Source: Chelydra serpentina (Eukaryota; Chordata; Testudines; Chelydridae). From it: 64,000 nt of DNA. Shown here piece after piece: positions 26,566-38,070 of this stretch. A program made the translations under genes and the position numbers. Location: contig JBAIAC010000027.1 in the NCBI GenBank assembly GCA_037349315.1, positions 3,782,001 through 3,846,000 on the forward strand, written 5' to 3'. The notes under the pieces were generated by a model. The model worked only from the letters and a program-made list of their open reading frames with translations, was not told the DNA's origin and did no database searches. How positions within the stretch are numbered: position 1 is the first letter of the stretch; the number at the start of each line of letters is the position of its first letter.

Positions 26566-26735
26566 CTCTTCCTGGCTTAGCTAATATTGCTTTGGAAGGG
26601 GTTTACGCTAAAACTGGAAGGAGGTGCATAAGTGTGGACCAGGGGACTTGTCCCATTGTAACTACAATGCATTAAATTCACACCGTATCGTACACCAGTG
26701 TAACTGGCCTGAATAGACAACGCTATGTCTTTATG
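26566..26735. repeat. Possible diverged MITE related to the 44-kb element
   Basis: Contains GCTAATATTGCTTTGG, TTTACGCTAAAACTGG and TCGTACACCAGTGTAACTGG, phrases I associate with the same turtle/amniote foldback families. The ends are not clear, so boundaries are approximate. Confidence 0.3.
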
Positions 26736-27689
26736 GGCAGGTCAAGGACAGTGCAGGGCTTTTGTTTTCAGGGACGGAGGATGTAAGGGAAGCTGATCCT
26801 CGCAGGGCTCTGTGCGTTTGGCCGGGGCAGTCAGAACGTGGCCAGTTCCTCTGGGGAGTTGTGTCACAAGTGAAGAAAAGTCTCTCTCCAGCATTTGCTA
26901 GCGAAGAGAAGTTTGCAGAGCAGGTGGATGGCTATTATTTATTTATTTTTGTGGACATTAAAGCTTGGAAACTCTTTGATCCTATTTGGTATGTCTTGCC
27001 AGCCCTGCCCACAGGTTCTTTCCTGCCTGCCCACCCCTTTTTTCTAGCCCGACGTAGTATGCCAGTAATGCTGCTTGTGTATCCCTGGACCTGGGGCCCT
27101 GTCCTCAGTGACAACCATTCTGAATGTTATTTCTTTTTTATCCAGCGGGTGCTGGGGGACTTGAGTTTTCTGTTTCACAGACCGCATCCAAATTCTGTCC
27201 GATCTCACAGTTTGTGGTAAGGCGGACTCTTTCAAAAGTTCCTCCCAAATGGCATGCTGTTTAATAAAGCTAACGTTAAAAAATGATATAATATACAGGT
27301 TAAGAAAAGCGTGTCTGCACATCTGGGTGTAGTGCTTAGATTATCCACAAATACGACGTTTGTTTTAAGAGTCATATAGTAAACGAAGTCCAGGCCCAAA
27401 CGAACTGTAAACTACCCGCTTTGCAGCCTTTCCTCCCCCAGCTCCTGTGTAAGACTCTGAGCCTGTGAGTTATTGCTCTGTATTTGTGGGGTCTTGGAAC
27501 TACTGTGAATGAGAGAGGCTCTGGGTTTGGGGTTTCTGATAAAATCACTCACTTTCCACCTTAGGTGCAGGGTTTGGGATTTAAATGCAATAAATTTGGT
27601 GGCTATCAGCGCATTTCCCAGTGAACTGTCATAAAACTGTCCCAGGACGAGGTCATTTGGTACAGCCAACAGTGGTCTCTGACAGCTCA

Positions 27690-28075
27690 CAAAAGACAGT
27701 GCATGGAGAGATGTAGCACCGGGTATGGATGGCAGCCGTGGGGACTCGGGGTAAGAGAGAATCCACTGGATCAAAGCAGCAGTCCTGGGGGAGGTAGGGG
27801 TGTCTGAGAATGCAAAGCTGGATCTGCCCATTGGTGCTCAGGGGATTGTGGTGACGGAATGCAGCACTCTGTGTGATTTTCAGCCTCAGGGATTTCATGG
27901 GCATGGGGAATATGCCATTTGGTCTGGGCAGCTGTCCTGCAGGATTTCGGGGTGCTAAAGAATCACACGCTGGGTCTGGGGGGCGGCATTGGGACTTCGG
28001 GGTGCAGGGAAAGCTGCACTGAGCAACGGCTGTGGAACTCCTGAGTAACTGAAAATGGTTCTGGGGCTCAGGGCT
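27690..28075. repeat. Degenerate tandem array, about 50-bp period, eight units
   Basis: A recurring GAGAAT-like anchor followed by CAC and CTGG sits at 27709, 27759, 27808, 27857, 27908, 27960, 28009 and about 28051, so the spacings are 50, 49, 49, 51, 52, 49 and 42. Shared phrases include TTCGGGGTGC (27947 and 27996), CTGGGTCTGGG (27969), GTCTGGGCAGC (27922) and CACTGGATC (27764). The units are strongly diverged from each other. Because the spacings are not multiples of three, the long minus-strand frame here is not a protein repeat. Confidence 0.7.
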
Positions 28076-29016
28076 TTCATGTCCAGTTGTGCATATTTCT
28101 GAAAAGTCAGCGGGTCTGGGTATCACTCATAGCTGCTACCTGCATGTCTGTGTGTTGGGTTTTCTTCCGTGAGCTCGGGTAGAGTGATGCCGAGGCAGAG
28201 CAGGGAAGAGGCTATTGCTGGCCCCGCTGGCTGTTAGGATATTGGGGCTCCTAACCTTTAACCTTTGTGAGGAGCAATGTTTTTGCAGTCAGCAAGCCTG
28301 TGCCCTAGTGTGAAGGGGAATGGTTTGGACGCAGCCAGGAGTTTCCTCACTTATGAATCAGTCTCCACGTAGGTGAAAGGAATTTCTGTTGTCTGCTTTG
28401 TTTCTCTCCTCTGGGCAGAATTCTGCATACCAAGATCACAGCTCAAATGTGTGCCATGAAATCCCTTCAAATCTACAGGGAGAAGAAGTTTCCAGAAAAC
28501 TTTTGGCAGTGTTCATCCAACTTGGGGTGAAAGAAAGGATGGGGGCGGGGGCGCTCTCATTTTACCAAAGCAAAATATATTCTTTGTACTGCCATCTACT
28601 GGAGTTGTTGCCTGATTTAGGGTGTACTGATAATAATCATATAATTTATCAATTTAACTTAATTTAATTTTAATTAATGGTATGGGTTTTAGGCTCGCCA
28701 GTCTGTTTGATCAGAAGATAAAAGTTCTTGTCCCGAATCAGGCTCCACAGAATTTACAAAGGAACCTCGGGGGGTATGACAGGAAGCACACACTGAGACA
28801 CATATAGCATTAAAGACTTTTTATTAAAATCAATAATAGTAAGTAAATGGTAAAATGCTCAGAGTTACAAAGTTATAATTACATTACTGCTATTCAAAAG
28901 ATACATCTAATAAAACAGTATTACATGCAACAAAGCTTTGGTTAATATCCTCACACCCTTCCTTGATAACCTGGTGGTAAGAGACATCTAATGCAGTGTC
29001 GTTGAAGCCATGCTGG

Positions 29017-29181
29017 TCCCAGGATATTAGAGACGAGGTGGGGGAAGGCCATGTCTGTGGTTGGACCAACTTCTGTTGGTGAGAGAGATGAGCTCTGTGT
29101 AAGCTTCTCTCTCTCGCTAACAGAAGTTGGTCCAATAAAAGATATGACCTCCCCCCCCTCCCCCCATGTCTTTCTAATGTA
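29017..29181. repeat. Long imperfect foldback repeat
   Basis: The core arms TTGGACCAACTTCTGTTGGT (from 29061) and its partner ending AGAAGTTGGTCCAA (29122-29135) pair almost perfectly. The flanks ATATTAGAGACGAGGTGGGG (left) and the reverse complement of TGACCTCC...TTTCTAATGT (right) extend the pairing. I recognise it as a MITE-like turtle repeat. The right arm contains a C-rich stretch (29151-29165). Confidence 0.7.
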
Positions 29182-29194
29182 GGTGCTTGGGGCA

Positions 29195-29264
29195 CGGGGA
29201 GGCTTGGGTGGCAGGAATCCTGGGTTCTGTTCTTGGTTCTACTGTATGACCTTAGGTAAGTCAC
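29195..29264 (-). repeat. MIR-like SINE, first part
   Basis: The + strand reads GGAATCCTGGGTTCTGTTC and then ACTGTATGACCTTAGGTAAG, the reverse complement of the MIR core. It is continued after the LTR at 29655. Confidence 0.8.
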
Positions 29265-29649
29265 TGTGACGGAGTAGAGAGCGAGATGGATCTGGCTGAG
29301 GCTGTAACATGAGCCAGGACGGGGGTGGGGAGGTGACACCTTTGGCTGGGAGAATGGTAACAGGCTAGAGGAGGGGCCCCGGGGGAGGGGAAGAGAGGCT
29401 GCTGGAGGGTTTTGGCTTTTTGGTTTCAGTTTTAAGCTGGGTGGTGAAATGCAGGGAGCCCCATAGCTGGGGTCTAAGCTCCCTGCCCCCCCAGAAGGCC
29501 CAGCTGAGGGGTCCGGGTCATACTTACAAGCTCTGTTTGGACTCGTTCCTGACAACCCTAATAAACCTTCTGTTCTACTGGCTGGCTGAGAGTCGCATTG
29601 AATCCCGGGAAGAGGGGTGCAGGACCTGACTCCCCCACACTCCGTGACA
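29265..29649 (+). mobile_element. Solo LTR of an LTR retroelement
   Basis: A 385-bp unit that begins TGTGACGGAGT and ends ACTCCGTGACA, so it has the TG...CA termini of an LTR within an inverted repeat. It is flanked by a perfect 5-bp duplication GTCAC (29260-29264 and 29650-29654). An AATAAA signal (CCTAATAAACC, near 29558) sits 90 bp before the end, as expected for an LTR R region. There is no internal region, so this is a recombined solo LTR. Strand is set by the polyadenylation signal. It interrupts a MIR. Confidence 0.85.
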
Positions 29650-29654
29650 GTCAC

Positions 29655-29790
29655 CTTACCCCTTTCTGTGTCTGTTTACCCATCTCTAAAAAGGGGATTA
29701 ATATCTTGGGCTGTTCAGAGCTTTAATTTGTGAAAGGGCTTGTGTTCCTCAGAGGAAAGCTACCATGGGAGTGTGAAGCATTCTTACTAT
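29655..29790 (-). repeat. MIR-like SINE, second part
   Basis: Resumes the MIR interrupted by the solo LTR: TTTACCCATCTCTAAAAAGG near 29678, then GTGAAAGGGCTTGTG. Confidence 0.78.
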
Positions 29791-30030
29791 GCTAGCAATG
29801 TATTGTGCTGTCTTCCTGTTGTTTATGCATTTGAAGAATGCTCCTCTCAGATACACAGTGTGTCACATTTCATCAGTAGAAAGGCACACACTGCTAAATG
29901 TACAACCCTTAGATAGAGGAAAAAGGTAGTCTGTCAATCCCAAAGCAATGCTCCTTTCCACTGTTTATCCCATACTTATTACAGATTACATCAAATTCTT
30001 CCTGGAGTGAGAGGCCACTAACTTTATCTT

Positions 30031-30159
30031 TGTTTGCATCCGATGAAGTGGGTATTCACCCACGAAAGCTCATGCTCCAATACCTCTGTTAGTCTATAAG
30101 GTGCCACAGGACCCTTTGTCACTTCTACAGAGCCAGACTAACACGGCTAACCCTCTGAT
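30031..30159 (-). mobile_element. SINE-like retroposon, copy 1, with 11-bp target duplication
   Basis: A 129-bp unit flanked by perfect direct repeats AACTTTATCTT (30020-30030 and 30160-30170). Read on the minus strand it begins ATCAGAGGGTTAGCCGTG, runs through a GGCACCTTATAGACTAACAG block, and ends CGGATGCAAACA. A duplication of variable, longer length points to LINE-type target-primed insertion, not a DNA transposon. I recognise the sequence as very common in turtles but cannot name the family with certainty. There is no obvious tRNA B box. Confidence 0.82.
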
Positions 30160-30309
30160 AACTTTATCTTCTTTATCAGACGAACTGTCATGGTATGTGG
30201 ATCTACCACTCAGTTCTAGGTGGTAGGATTTATCTGGGGTTGCCCTTCTCAGTGCTGGTGGCTTGTAATCTTGACTTCCATCCTGTGATGCTAGCTGGAC
30301 CCGTTTGCT

Positions 30310-30545
30310 GGCTAGAGCAGGTGTTAACTGCATAGAGGCTAGAGCACTGGACTGGGACTCAGGAGACCTGGGCTCTATTCTCTGCTCTGCCACTAGCCTG
30401 CAGGGTGACCTTGGGCAAGTCGTGTCACTGCTTGGTGCCTCGGTTTCCCCGACTGTAAAGTGCGGATAATGATACTGAGCCTCCTTTGTAATGTGCCTTG
30501 AGATCTGCTGATGACCAATGCTATGTAAGAGGCAGGTGGTATTAT
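30310..30545 (-). repeat. MIR-like SINE, near full length
   Basis: The + strand has the reverse complement of MIR in order: GAGCACTGGACTGGGACTC, GACCTTGGGCAAGTCGTGTC, GGTTTCCCCGACTGTAAAG, and the tail TGTGCCTTGAGATCTGCTGA. It lies between the two SINE-like insertions. Confidence 0.88.
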
Positions 30546-30614
30546 CTCTGTTACTCTTTGGTCTCTCTTGATAGCACTTGACCATTTCAGCATCCAAAAA
30601 GTCTTCCTGAAATA

Positions 30615-30720
30615 TCAGAGGGGTAGCCGTGTTTGCATCCGAAGAAGTGGGTATTGACCCACGAAAGCTTATGCTTCAATACCTCTGTTAGTCTATAAGG
30701 TGCCACAGGACCCTTTGTCG
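30615..30720 (-). mobile_element. SINE-like retroposon, copy 2, rearranged, with 12-bp target duplication
   Basis: A 106-bp insert flanked by perfect direct repeats CTTCCTGAAATA (30603-30614 and 30721-30732). From 30632 onward it matches copy 1 in the same orientation. Its first 17 bases, TCAGAGGGGTAGCCGTG, are the element's own 5' end in the opposite orientation. The minus-strand product therefore lacks its normal 5' part and carries that part inverted beyond the 3' end. Confidence 0.8.
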
Positions 30721-31902
30721 CTTCCTGAAATAGCTTACCTAGACTCCAATCTGCCCTTGATCTCTGACCCTACACACACAACAAAATGGACCCTGTTTGA
30801 GGCACATCTGAAGAGAGGGAGAATCTTCACTCTCTAGAGAGATTTTGATGGGCAGGTAATTCAATGATACCAGTATGTTCCTGAATCTGGATCCACTTCA
30901 GTTTCAGTTCTGAAGCTGTGATTGCTTATGGAGGGGCTGGAGCGAGAGAAGTGAAGAATGTGTGCTTTTCCTACTTACCAATCTGTAGTCAGTTTCCCTG
31001 TGTCATGTAAATTGCTCCCTGCCTGCCACACTTATACATGCAAGTCCTCCTTTTCTGCCTCTTTGGGTTGGTTTCCTAATCTACGCTCAGAGGCTGGTGA
31101 AAGATTCCTGGCAGACTTGCGCAATGCCCACTTAATGTTGTTAGTGCTATTTTGTTAATGAGTGAACCCTCTGAGTGTCTGAAGCGTCCTTGCTGAAGGC
31201 TGCTGGCACGCTGACAACACAGGCTGGAAAAGTTGCTCTTTTCTCCTGTGTTCACTCAGCAAACTATTGCTGCAGTAAACACACATGAATGGAACAGAAG
31301 TTCCTTTCACATCTGATGGATATGCTAACCTTTGTTTCCATGATTTCTAAAGAATGGGGCTCCCTGGGGGTGTTATGACTGCTAGGGCAACAACTGGGCT
31401 TTCATTTCCAAACATCAGGAAAGTCCCTAAAGCAATATTTTTTTAAAATACAGAACAGTCCCTTGCTTCCAGGATAGCCCCAGGTTGGCTTTGTTGTTAA
31501 AGGCTTTTAAGCACACACTGACACAAACAAGCTTTGTGGTCAAACCAGACATCAGTGCACCACTCCCTGACGTTTGTGTGCCTGTGGATCAGAACCAGAA
31601 GTGTAGCTTCAATACTAAGAAGAGCCTTATTAACAGGGTGTAAATTGAAAGGCCATTTCTTCTCCCTCAGGGCTGGGTTAGCAACAGGGACACACCATCG
31701 CTCGTGTTGTGCCTTCTAGCCTCATTATTTAATAGCGCATGTTGGTTAGGTGGCTGCTGGTGGCCTAGGGTCCTAGTCTCCCTTAATCAGGCGCTGACCT
31801 CACTGATCTACTGGCACTTTAATTTTGCTATGTGGTAAATTGAGCTGTATTTATAGCACCTTGTCCTTCAAAATCCCTGGTGAATAATGTGGAGATCAGG
31901 GA

Positions 31903-31969
31903 TCTGATCCAAAGCTCACTGAATCTGGTGGGAGTCTTTCTATTGACTTCAGTAGACTTTGGATCAGGA
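31903..31969. repeat. Small palindromic foldback repeat
   Basis: Arms TCTGATCCAAAGCTCACTGAA (31903-31923) and the reverse complement of TTCAGTAGACTTTGGATCAGG (31948-31968) pair with few mismatches around a short loop. Same general type as the repeat at 2883 but different sequence. Confidence 0.65.
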
Positions 31970-31979
31970 CTCAGTGGAA

Positions 31980-33960
31980 CTGTGTTTCAGTCTTTTGATC
32001 TGAACTGATTGCCAGTTTTTGTTGCATGCTGGGTTTTCCTCTTTGGGGAGTAGGTTCCCAGTGCTGTATCTCATCGACAGTAGTGGAGCAAATGCTAGAA
32101 CATGAAAGTGGAGCACAGAAGTGCTTTACAGAAAACTTGTATTACTGAGATTAAATTTAAAGTTTTCGTGGTGACCCTGGGCTCTAGCATTCTGAGACCC
32201 TGTGGTGCCCTCCTTGGCCCTGTGCACCGGAGCCCCATGGAACCCTTCATAGACATGTTCTCATTCATAGTTTAAACAACAACACTTTGCCCCACATTTG
32301 GCAGATTAAAAGTTTATTGCTCTTATCCCAGAGGGATCAAGTCTGTGTTATTCCTCATAAGAGAAGGCTAGGTGCTCCAGAGCCCCAGCTGTGATAGCAG
32401 CAAAAATACAGGCCCATATTTTTTCTGGTCTGGAACATGAGTGGAACCAAATGTTCCCTTGTGCCGTCTGGTCTGAGAGGTGGTACAGAGGGGTCAAAAG
32501 CTTTGGGACAAGAAACAGCTGATGAATATAACCCCGCTCAGGAATGGAACAGCAGCAGCGTGTGCGTGCGCACTAAGGGCGTGGCTCTCTTTTTAGGTTT
32601 CCTGCCTGCCCTTTGATGTGCCTCAATGTGTGTAATGGACATCTGCCCTCTGAAAGGAAACAGATTTGTGGTATAAATTAAAAAAAAAAAGGGGGGGGGG
32701 GGGGGGGCGGGAGAGAGCAGCTTTGCTTAATTGTTTTCACACTGATACAGGGGTTCTCCTGTAAGAGCAAACAGCACCTGCATCAAGAGTAGTCCAGGCT
32801 GCTCCACTCTAGTGTGGAGATTGGAATCTCTGGTTCTGCTGCCAACAACCAGCTTCAGTTCTCCTGTGGATTAGATCAGCGACTTCTCCCCCTTTTGTTG
32901 TCCAGACACTTTCAGGGTTGTTTTATTAAAAATCTGTGTAATTTTTAAAAATAGCCCGAACTGGGGAAGAGATGACTCTGCTGCATGAATCCTGCTGGCA
33001 GAGTGCCAGAAACAAAGCATTAATTCATATCCAGAGCACTTTATCAAATACACTAAAAAATACATTAGTGATGATGATCCATTAGCTCTTGTCTACTCAT
33101 GGGGAGAAAGTGGGTTTATTGCTTATATTGCTAGCAAATTTAAACTCCCCAAACTATACCCTGCCCACAAGTATAAAGAATCCTTAGCTGAACAGTAGAG
33201 TGGATACAGTACGTTACTAGAGTAATGCATTGCAGATGCAGATTATTTTCCAGTTGAGAGAGTTACTCTATCTAGTGACACTGGGTCCAGACTAGGAATG
33301 TGACAAATTCATGTCCTAGGGAATTTTAAGTTGGTGAATCCAAACTGCCTTTTTTCCCTCTCCATCAGTTGCTGGGTGCAGATCTGGAGAGCCAGAGACG
33401 TCACTGTCTTGTATTAACCAGCATTTGCTTGAGTTAAGATTGTTTCCAATAGATGTACGCAGAGTAGAATTCGGATCAATTAAATCATGCTGTTGGGTTA
33501 TCCTCTACGTTAATGTACGTGTGCCTGTTTTGTGTACTAAAGAGAGGGCTTCTGTTACCAGGACTGTCAGTCTGTCATTGGTATATTTCAGTCAGCCAAG
33601 GTGGGATGGGATGTGTGATAAAGACACCAAAAAAATACTCAGTCACAAACCTTAACATACTCTGGGATTTTTTTTTTACTTTAAACAACTCATTCTGCAG
33701 CCTCAGGTTCATGATTTGCTGGTTCTGGTGTAAATAATTTTAAAGGGTAAGAGCAACTTTTTCAAACTTGTGAGGAATGTAGGTAACTTTGGGACTAAAG
33801 GCAGTGATACACCTGGAAATGAGGTATTCTTTAGAGGTACGCTGACAACTTAGCCACTGCTAAATTCACACTCAGTTGAAAAAGTAGAAAAAACAAGCTG
33901 GTACTTTACCTGTACATGTTCGTACGTCTTGGTATCAGGGATGGTTGGAAATTGAATAAA
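31980..33960. other. NXN: Intronic sequence, mostly unassigned
   Basis: Contains the A11-G17 junction at 32680. No other recognised element. Confidence 0.55.
32680..32711. repeat. A11-G17 homopolymer junction
   Basis: Eleven A (32680-32690) run directly into seventeen G (32691-32707), then CGGG. Confidence 0.95.
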
Positions 33961-33966
33961 CAACCA

Positions 33967-33997
33967 CCTTTCCCTTCCCTTCCCTTCCCCTCCCCAC
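33967..33997. repeat. (CCCTT)n simple repeat
   Basis: Several tandem CCTTC/CCCTT units, pyrimidine-only on the + strand. Confidence 0.9.
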
Positions 33998-34424
33998 ACA
34001 AACACAAATTACTTTTCAGACATCCTACACTCTGTTGCTTCTGTGCGCAACACAGACTTTAAACAGCCGCCCTAATTAGAGAAGCCTTACCATGAAGAGT
34101 GTGATAATTATGTTGTAACCTACAATTAGCTGACAGTGATCTCATTGTTTGTGTCTCTCTCATAAAATTACCTTGTGTGGGGAGTGACAGAGATGAGGTC
34201 ACACTATATTTTGGGTTTCGTTGAACCTGGGGACCGCAAGGGCCTTTCCCCAGAGCATTGGCATTTTGTCTGGAGCTCTGCGGCAGCACCTAATCGACAC
34301 ACTTACTGAAAATAATTGCACGCCACTTTATCGGCTTGGGATTGTATCTTCCTGGCAGGTGGACAATTGCTCTCCAGCAAACAGTTCTTATCTGATTCCC
34401 ATTACCGTAGTGTCTGCTCTTTAA

Positions 34425-34590
34425 TGGATAGATCCTCACATTGCTTTCATCCCCATTGTACAGATGGGAAACTGAGGCACAGAGACACTAAGTAACTTGT
34501 GCAAGATCACACAGGAAGTCTGGTGGGAGCAGGGAACTGAACCCAGGTCTCTCAAATCCCAGGCTGGTACCCTAACCACTGAACCATCCC
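34425..34590 (+). repeat. MIR SINE, well preserved
   Basis: Sense MIR: TACAGATGGGAAACTGAGGC, then AAGTAACTTGTGCAAGATCA, then AACTGAACCCAGGTCTC, then CCCTAACCACTGAACCATCC. The 164-codon frame starting at 34497 is a by-product of this repeat. Confidence 0.92.
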
Positions 34591-35479
34591 ACCTCCATGT
34601 TGTAATCACTAAGACCCCAACTACGGGATGCTGCTTCGGATGCCATGGGCTGCTTTTGGCTCTTGGCACGCACTTTGGGTGCCCTGGAATGAAAGCTGCT
34701 GACTCTTTGTTTATCAATAAAAGTCACTTGGCAGGAGAACACTGGGGTCTTGTCTTCCCTATAAGAGCAGGTTCTTGTGGAGCTGCATCAGGAGATTGGT
34801 CTGAATCTCAGCTGTGGGAACACGCAGTGTTCAGCCAGTCCTGCCATCAGATGGGGAGATTCCACAGCCTGGTTTTAGCCCTGTATGGCCCCTGGCCATC
34901 AGATGAGAGACAAAAACAGTATCCTACAATACAAGATGAAGGCGGGGTGCAAGCTTTGTTCACATCAATAGGATTCAGTGAGAAAGGGTAAGCTCTGGTG
35001 CTTGTGCCTTTAAAGAGAGAGAATTCACCAGGGGAGAATGTAACCAAGAGAGACACTAAAGAAAGCACATAGGTCAAATTCTTTCTTTAAAATTTGCATG
35101 AGTGGTAAAAGGTCATCTTAACTGCAGAATCTCTCGTTCAGCTCCTAGCCTGTTGGTTGCTGATTGCAAGAGCCTGTTGCTAAGTGTTCCTGGAAACGGA
35201 ATAAAGATGAAGCAAGATAATTGAAAAATGACCGGGAGAGAGAGAGAAACTCAGAGTTAATAGTCTAACTGCAGAGCTGCCAAATGAGATGAAGATGTTG
35301 GAATTTGACTCTTGATGCATTTAATTAGTTCTGACTGAGGGGTGGGGAAGGGGGTGACCATGCCCTGAGCTTCCAGAACAGATCCATGGAAAAAACTGCT
35401 TTGGTTTCAAGCAGATTAGTCTGTTTCAATTTCTGCAGATCATCTTATTCCCAGATCGTTGCTTTCTAACAAACATTTA

Positions 35480-35698
35480 GGGCTTGTCTACACTCAAAAC
35501 ACTGCAGCTGTATCTATGCTGATGGGAGGGATTCTTCGGTCATACTCCATCTCCCCAGGGGATGGTAGCTAGGTTGCCCTAACACTGTTTACATGGGGGA
35601 TTAGGTTGGTTTAATGGTGTTGCTCAGAGGTGTGGATAATTTTCACACCTTTGAACAACGTAATTATACCGACCAAATTTCCCAGTGTAGACCAGACC
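35480..35698. mobile_element. PIF/Harbinger-like MITE
   Basis: A 219-bp element starting GGGCTTGTCTACACT and ending AGTGTAGACCAGACC, so the ends are inverted repeats. It is flanked by the 3-bp direct repeat TTA (35477-35479 and 35699-35701), the target size and sequence preferred by PIF/Harbinger transposons. It has no coding capacity. Confidence 0.75.
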
Positions 35699-36699
35699 TT
35701 AATTTCATGTACTTTATACCAAAAGAGAGAGAAGCAAAACTTGTATTTTTCACACACTCTGTGTGTGGTGATTGTGTTAAAAGATCTTATTCGTCAGATT
35801 TGTGTTTTGCTTACGGGGTTTTAAGGGATTTTGTGTAAGCAGCTAGAAACCACAAACAAACCCAAAGCCCTAAACTCCAGGCGACCTCTGCCATCCTTTG
35901 CTCAGACTTCCTCGATCAGTTTGGGAAGCAGCACACCTTTGGGATTGGAAAGTGCAGATGAGTGCTGTCTACCAGACACCTATCTAAAGGGATGTTTGGT
36001 TTAAGTGAGATCATCAAATCATGTCTTTAGCTCGCATCATAATTAGTGAGGAAGGACACTAGTTTACGTTTCATAGTGCTTTGGTCCCCTTGAGGAAACT
36101 CAATGCTGGGGGAGGCACAGAGCAACCAAAGGGTCCAGTGAGAGTGGAGGGCTCTCAGGGCTTCACAGAATTGGGTCAATAGGAAGCTTTTGATGCTCAA
36201 TTCTGAACAAGAGAGTGACATTAACACTGTTATTCAGAAGTTTGTCTTCCAAATCCTTCTGAAACAAAAAGAGATTGCTTTGTCACCACTGTATCCAGTC
36301 AGATATGAGCTCAGAGGGTTGAATGTGGACTACTAGCTCCCCTTACTTGTCTCTCTGCATGTATCTCAAACAGTTGATAAGAGCAGAGTCTAAAGATTCT
36401 GTATCTATATACAGAATAAGTGATTTTGCAAGCTCTCAGGAATTTTCCCCTTGTAGTGTGGACATGTTTCCATTCCCTGATACTGTGAAAGCATCCTGTA
36501 CCCACAGTCCTTGTCACCACAACAGGGAACTAGCATTGTTCTGGTATGTTGCAAAATCAAGTAAAACCCTGAAAAATCTCTTGCCCTGTTTTTTAGTGTT
36601 TTTAGTAATGGTGTCCCCACTTACTATTCTTGCATTTCCCTGTTTAAGATTCTAAAACCACATTATTTTCCTCTCTCTGTGGATCAGTTGCCTGGGTAC

Positions 36700-37035
36700 A
36701 GTTTTAATAACTATGTTTTAGAGTGATGTTCGTCATCCCAAAACGCTTTACAAACTGTTCACACAGCAACAATTGAAATGTGGCCACCTCTGAGGAGGGC
36801 AGCAGCCAGTGCACAGCAGTGTGAGGAGAAGTTTTGGACAAGAACATGTGACCAACTATTAATCTTGTACAAAACCTTCCAGCTCCCCATAGAACAGACA
36901 AGGCCTCTCTTCAACCCAACATCCCAACAGAAAGTTGCCCAGGGCTCTACTTCAGAAGGATGGAGTTGACTGTAGTGAGATTTGAACCTATGGTTCCAGG
37001 GAATTTCAATCCTGGTGCTGCAGTCTCTGAGCCAC
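36700..37035 (+). repeat. Possible decayed MIR fragments
   Basis: CATCCCAAAACGCTTTACAA near 36734 and GTGAGATTTGAACCTATGG near 36976 look like the two ends of a MIR-type SINE with diverged sequence between. Confidence 0.35.
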
Positions 37036-37849
37036 CCCTTCCAGATGGCTATGAGCCTAAGAAGAGGTAATAAATGCAGAGTGCATCTTATCTGACATTT
37101 TGAATGGCCCTATGGGATTTGTGTTGTCATCAGTTATTGGAATGAGTGTCTCATTCAGTATAAATTGCTGCCGCTGTCTCTGCACTGCTCTAAGGTTCCA
37201 CGTTAACTACAGGGCCACAGTGAGTCTCTACTCGCTTGGAATCATTTATGTTGCAGGATGAGTTCTTGCTTTTCCTGTTGTCAGATTAAGTGACTCCACC
37301 CTGAATGATAGACTCCCACAGATGGACTCGCCCCTCCAGGAGATATATTGTGACTTCCAAGGCTGAAGTTAGGATATCGCTGAAGGTTCTGACCTTGCTG
37401 CTGATTAATAGCTGTCCAGTTTTTTCTTTTTAATTGGTTCTGAGCTTGTAAAACATGCTGCTTAGGCTTAAAATAGAGAAGATAAAATTGCTCCCTCATG
37501 TGCTGCTGCTTCTCCTGTTTGTAACTGCTGTCTGGAGTTGTGGGCCTTGGGCAGCACGGGCTTTGCAGGGACAGGTTTCCTCAGCTTGCTTTGCACCTGG
37601 CCGGCCTTCCATGTATTTTCAGAAGTTGAGCCTTGAAGGCTCAGAGGCTTTGTCTGAGCTGCACCAAGGCCTCGGCAGTGGCTCCACTTTCATCTGGTAC
37701 CCACTAAATGCTTTTCTCATTCATTTAAGGGGCCCAGGTTTGCGTTGTATATATCTATCATAAACCCCTTCACCCCATGGACTTGTCTTTGGTCCCCGTG
37801 TCTGCTCATGTAGCACTGGCTTCCTCTCTCTCCCATCAGTACAGCTATG

Positions 37850-38070
37850 GCATCCTTTTTGCAAGAGCCTTTTTCTCTATAACTCCATCTTGTTCAGTCT
37901 CCTACTATCTGTCTGCCTCATCAATTCTCCGTCTCCTTTCAGAGCTGAGCTGAAAACAGCTCTACTCCGTTGCCCTATGCCGTTCCCTTTCTAGGTAATT
38001 GTAGTTAGTTCTGTAAAGAGTTTTAGGGGAGCGTTTTATGAGACATGCTGTCTACAAAATAAATGATGAA
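37850..38070 (+). repeat. Possible ancient L2-like tail
   Basis: CTGAGCTGAAAACAGCTCTA near 37945 and the end ACAAAATAAATGATGAA near 38056 recall L2-derived tails in amniotes. No strong landmark is present. Confidence 0.35.

Noticed and set aside
27653..28126. 157-codon minus-strand ORF with apparent internal repeats
   Set aside because: The repetition comes from the decayed DNA array, whose spacings (49, 51, 52) are not multiples of three.
28890..29654. 254-codon minus-strand ORF
   Set aside because: It runs across a foldback repeat, half a MIR and a solo LTR, ends in the target duplication and has no domain. The open frame comes from repeat composition.
34497..34991. 164-codon + strand ORF
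   Set aside because: Its first half is a translation of a MIR SINE.
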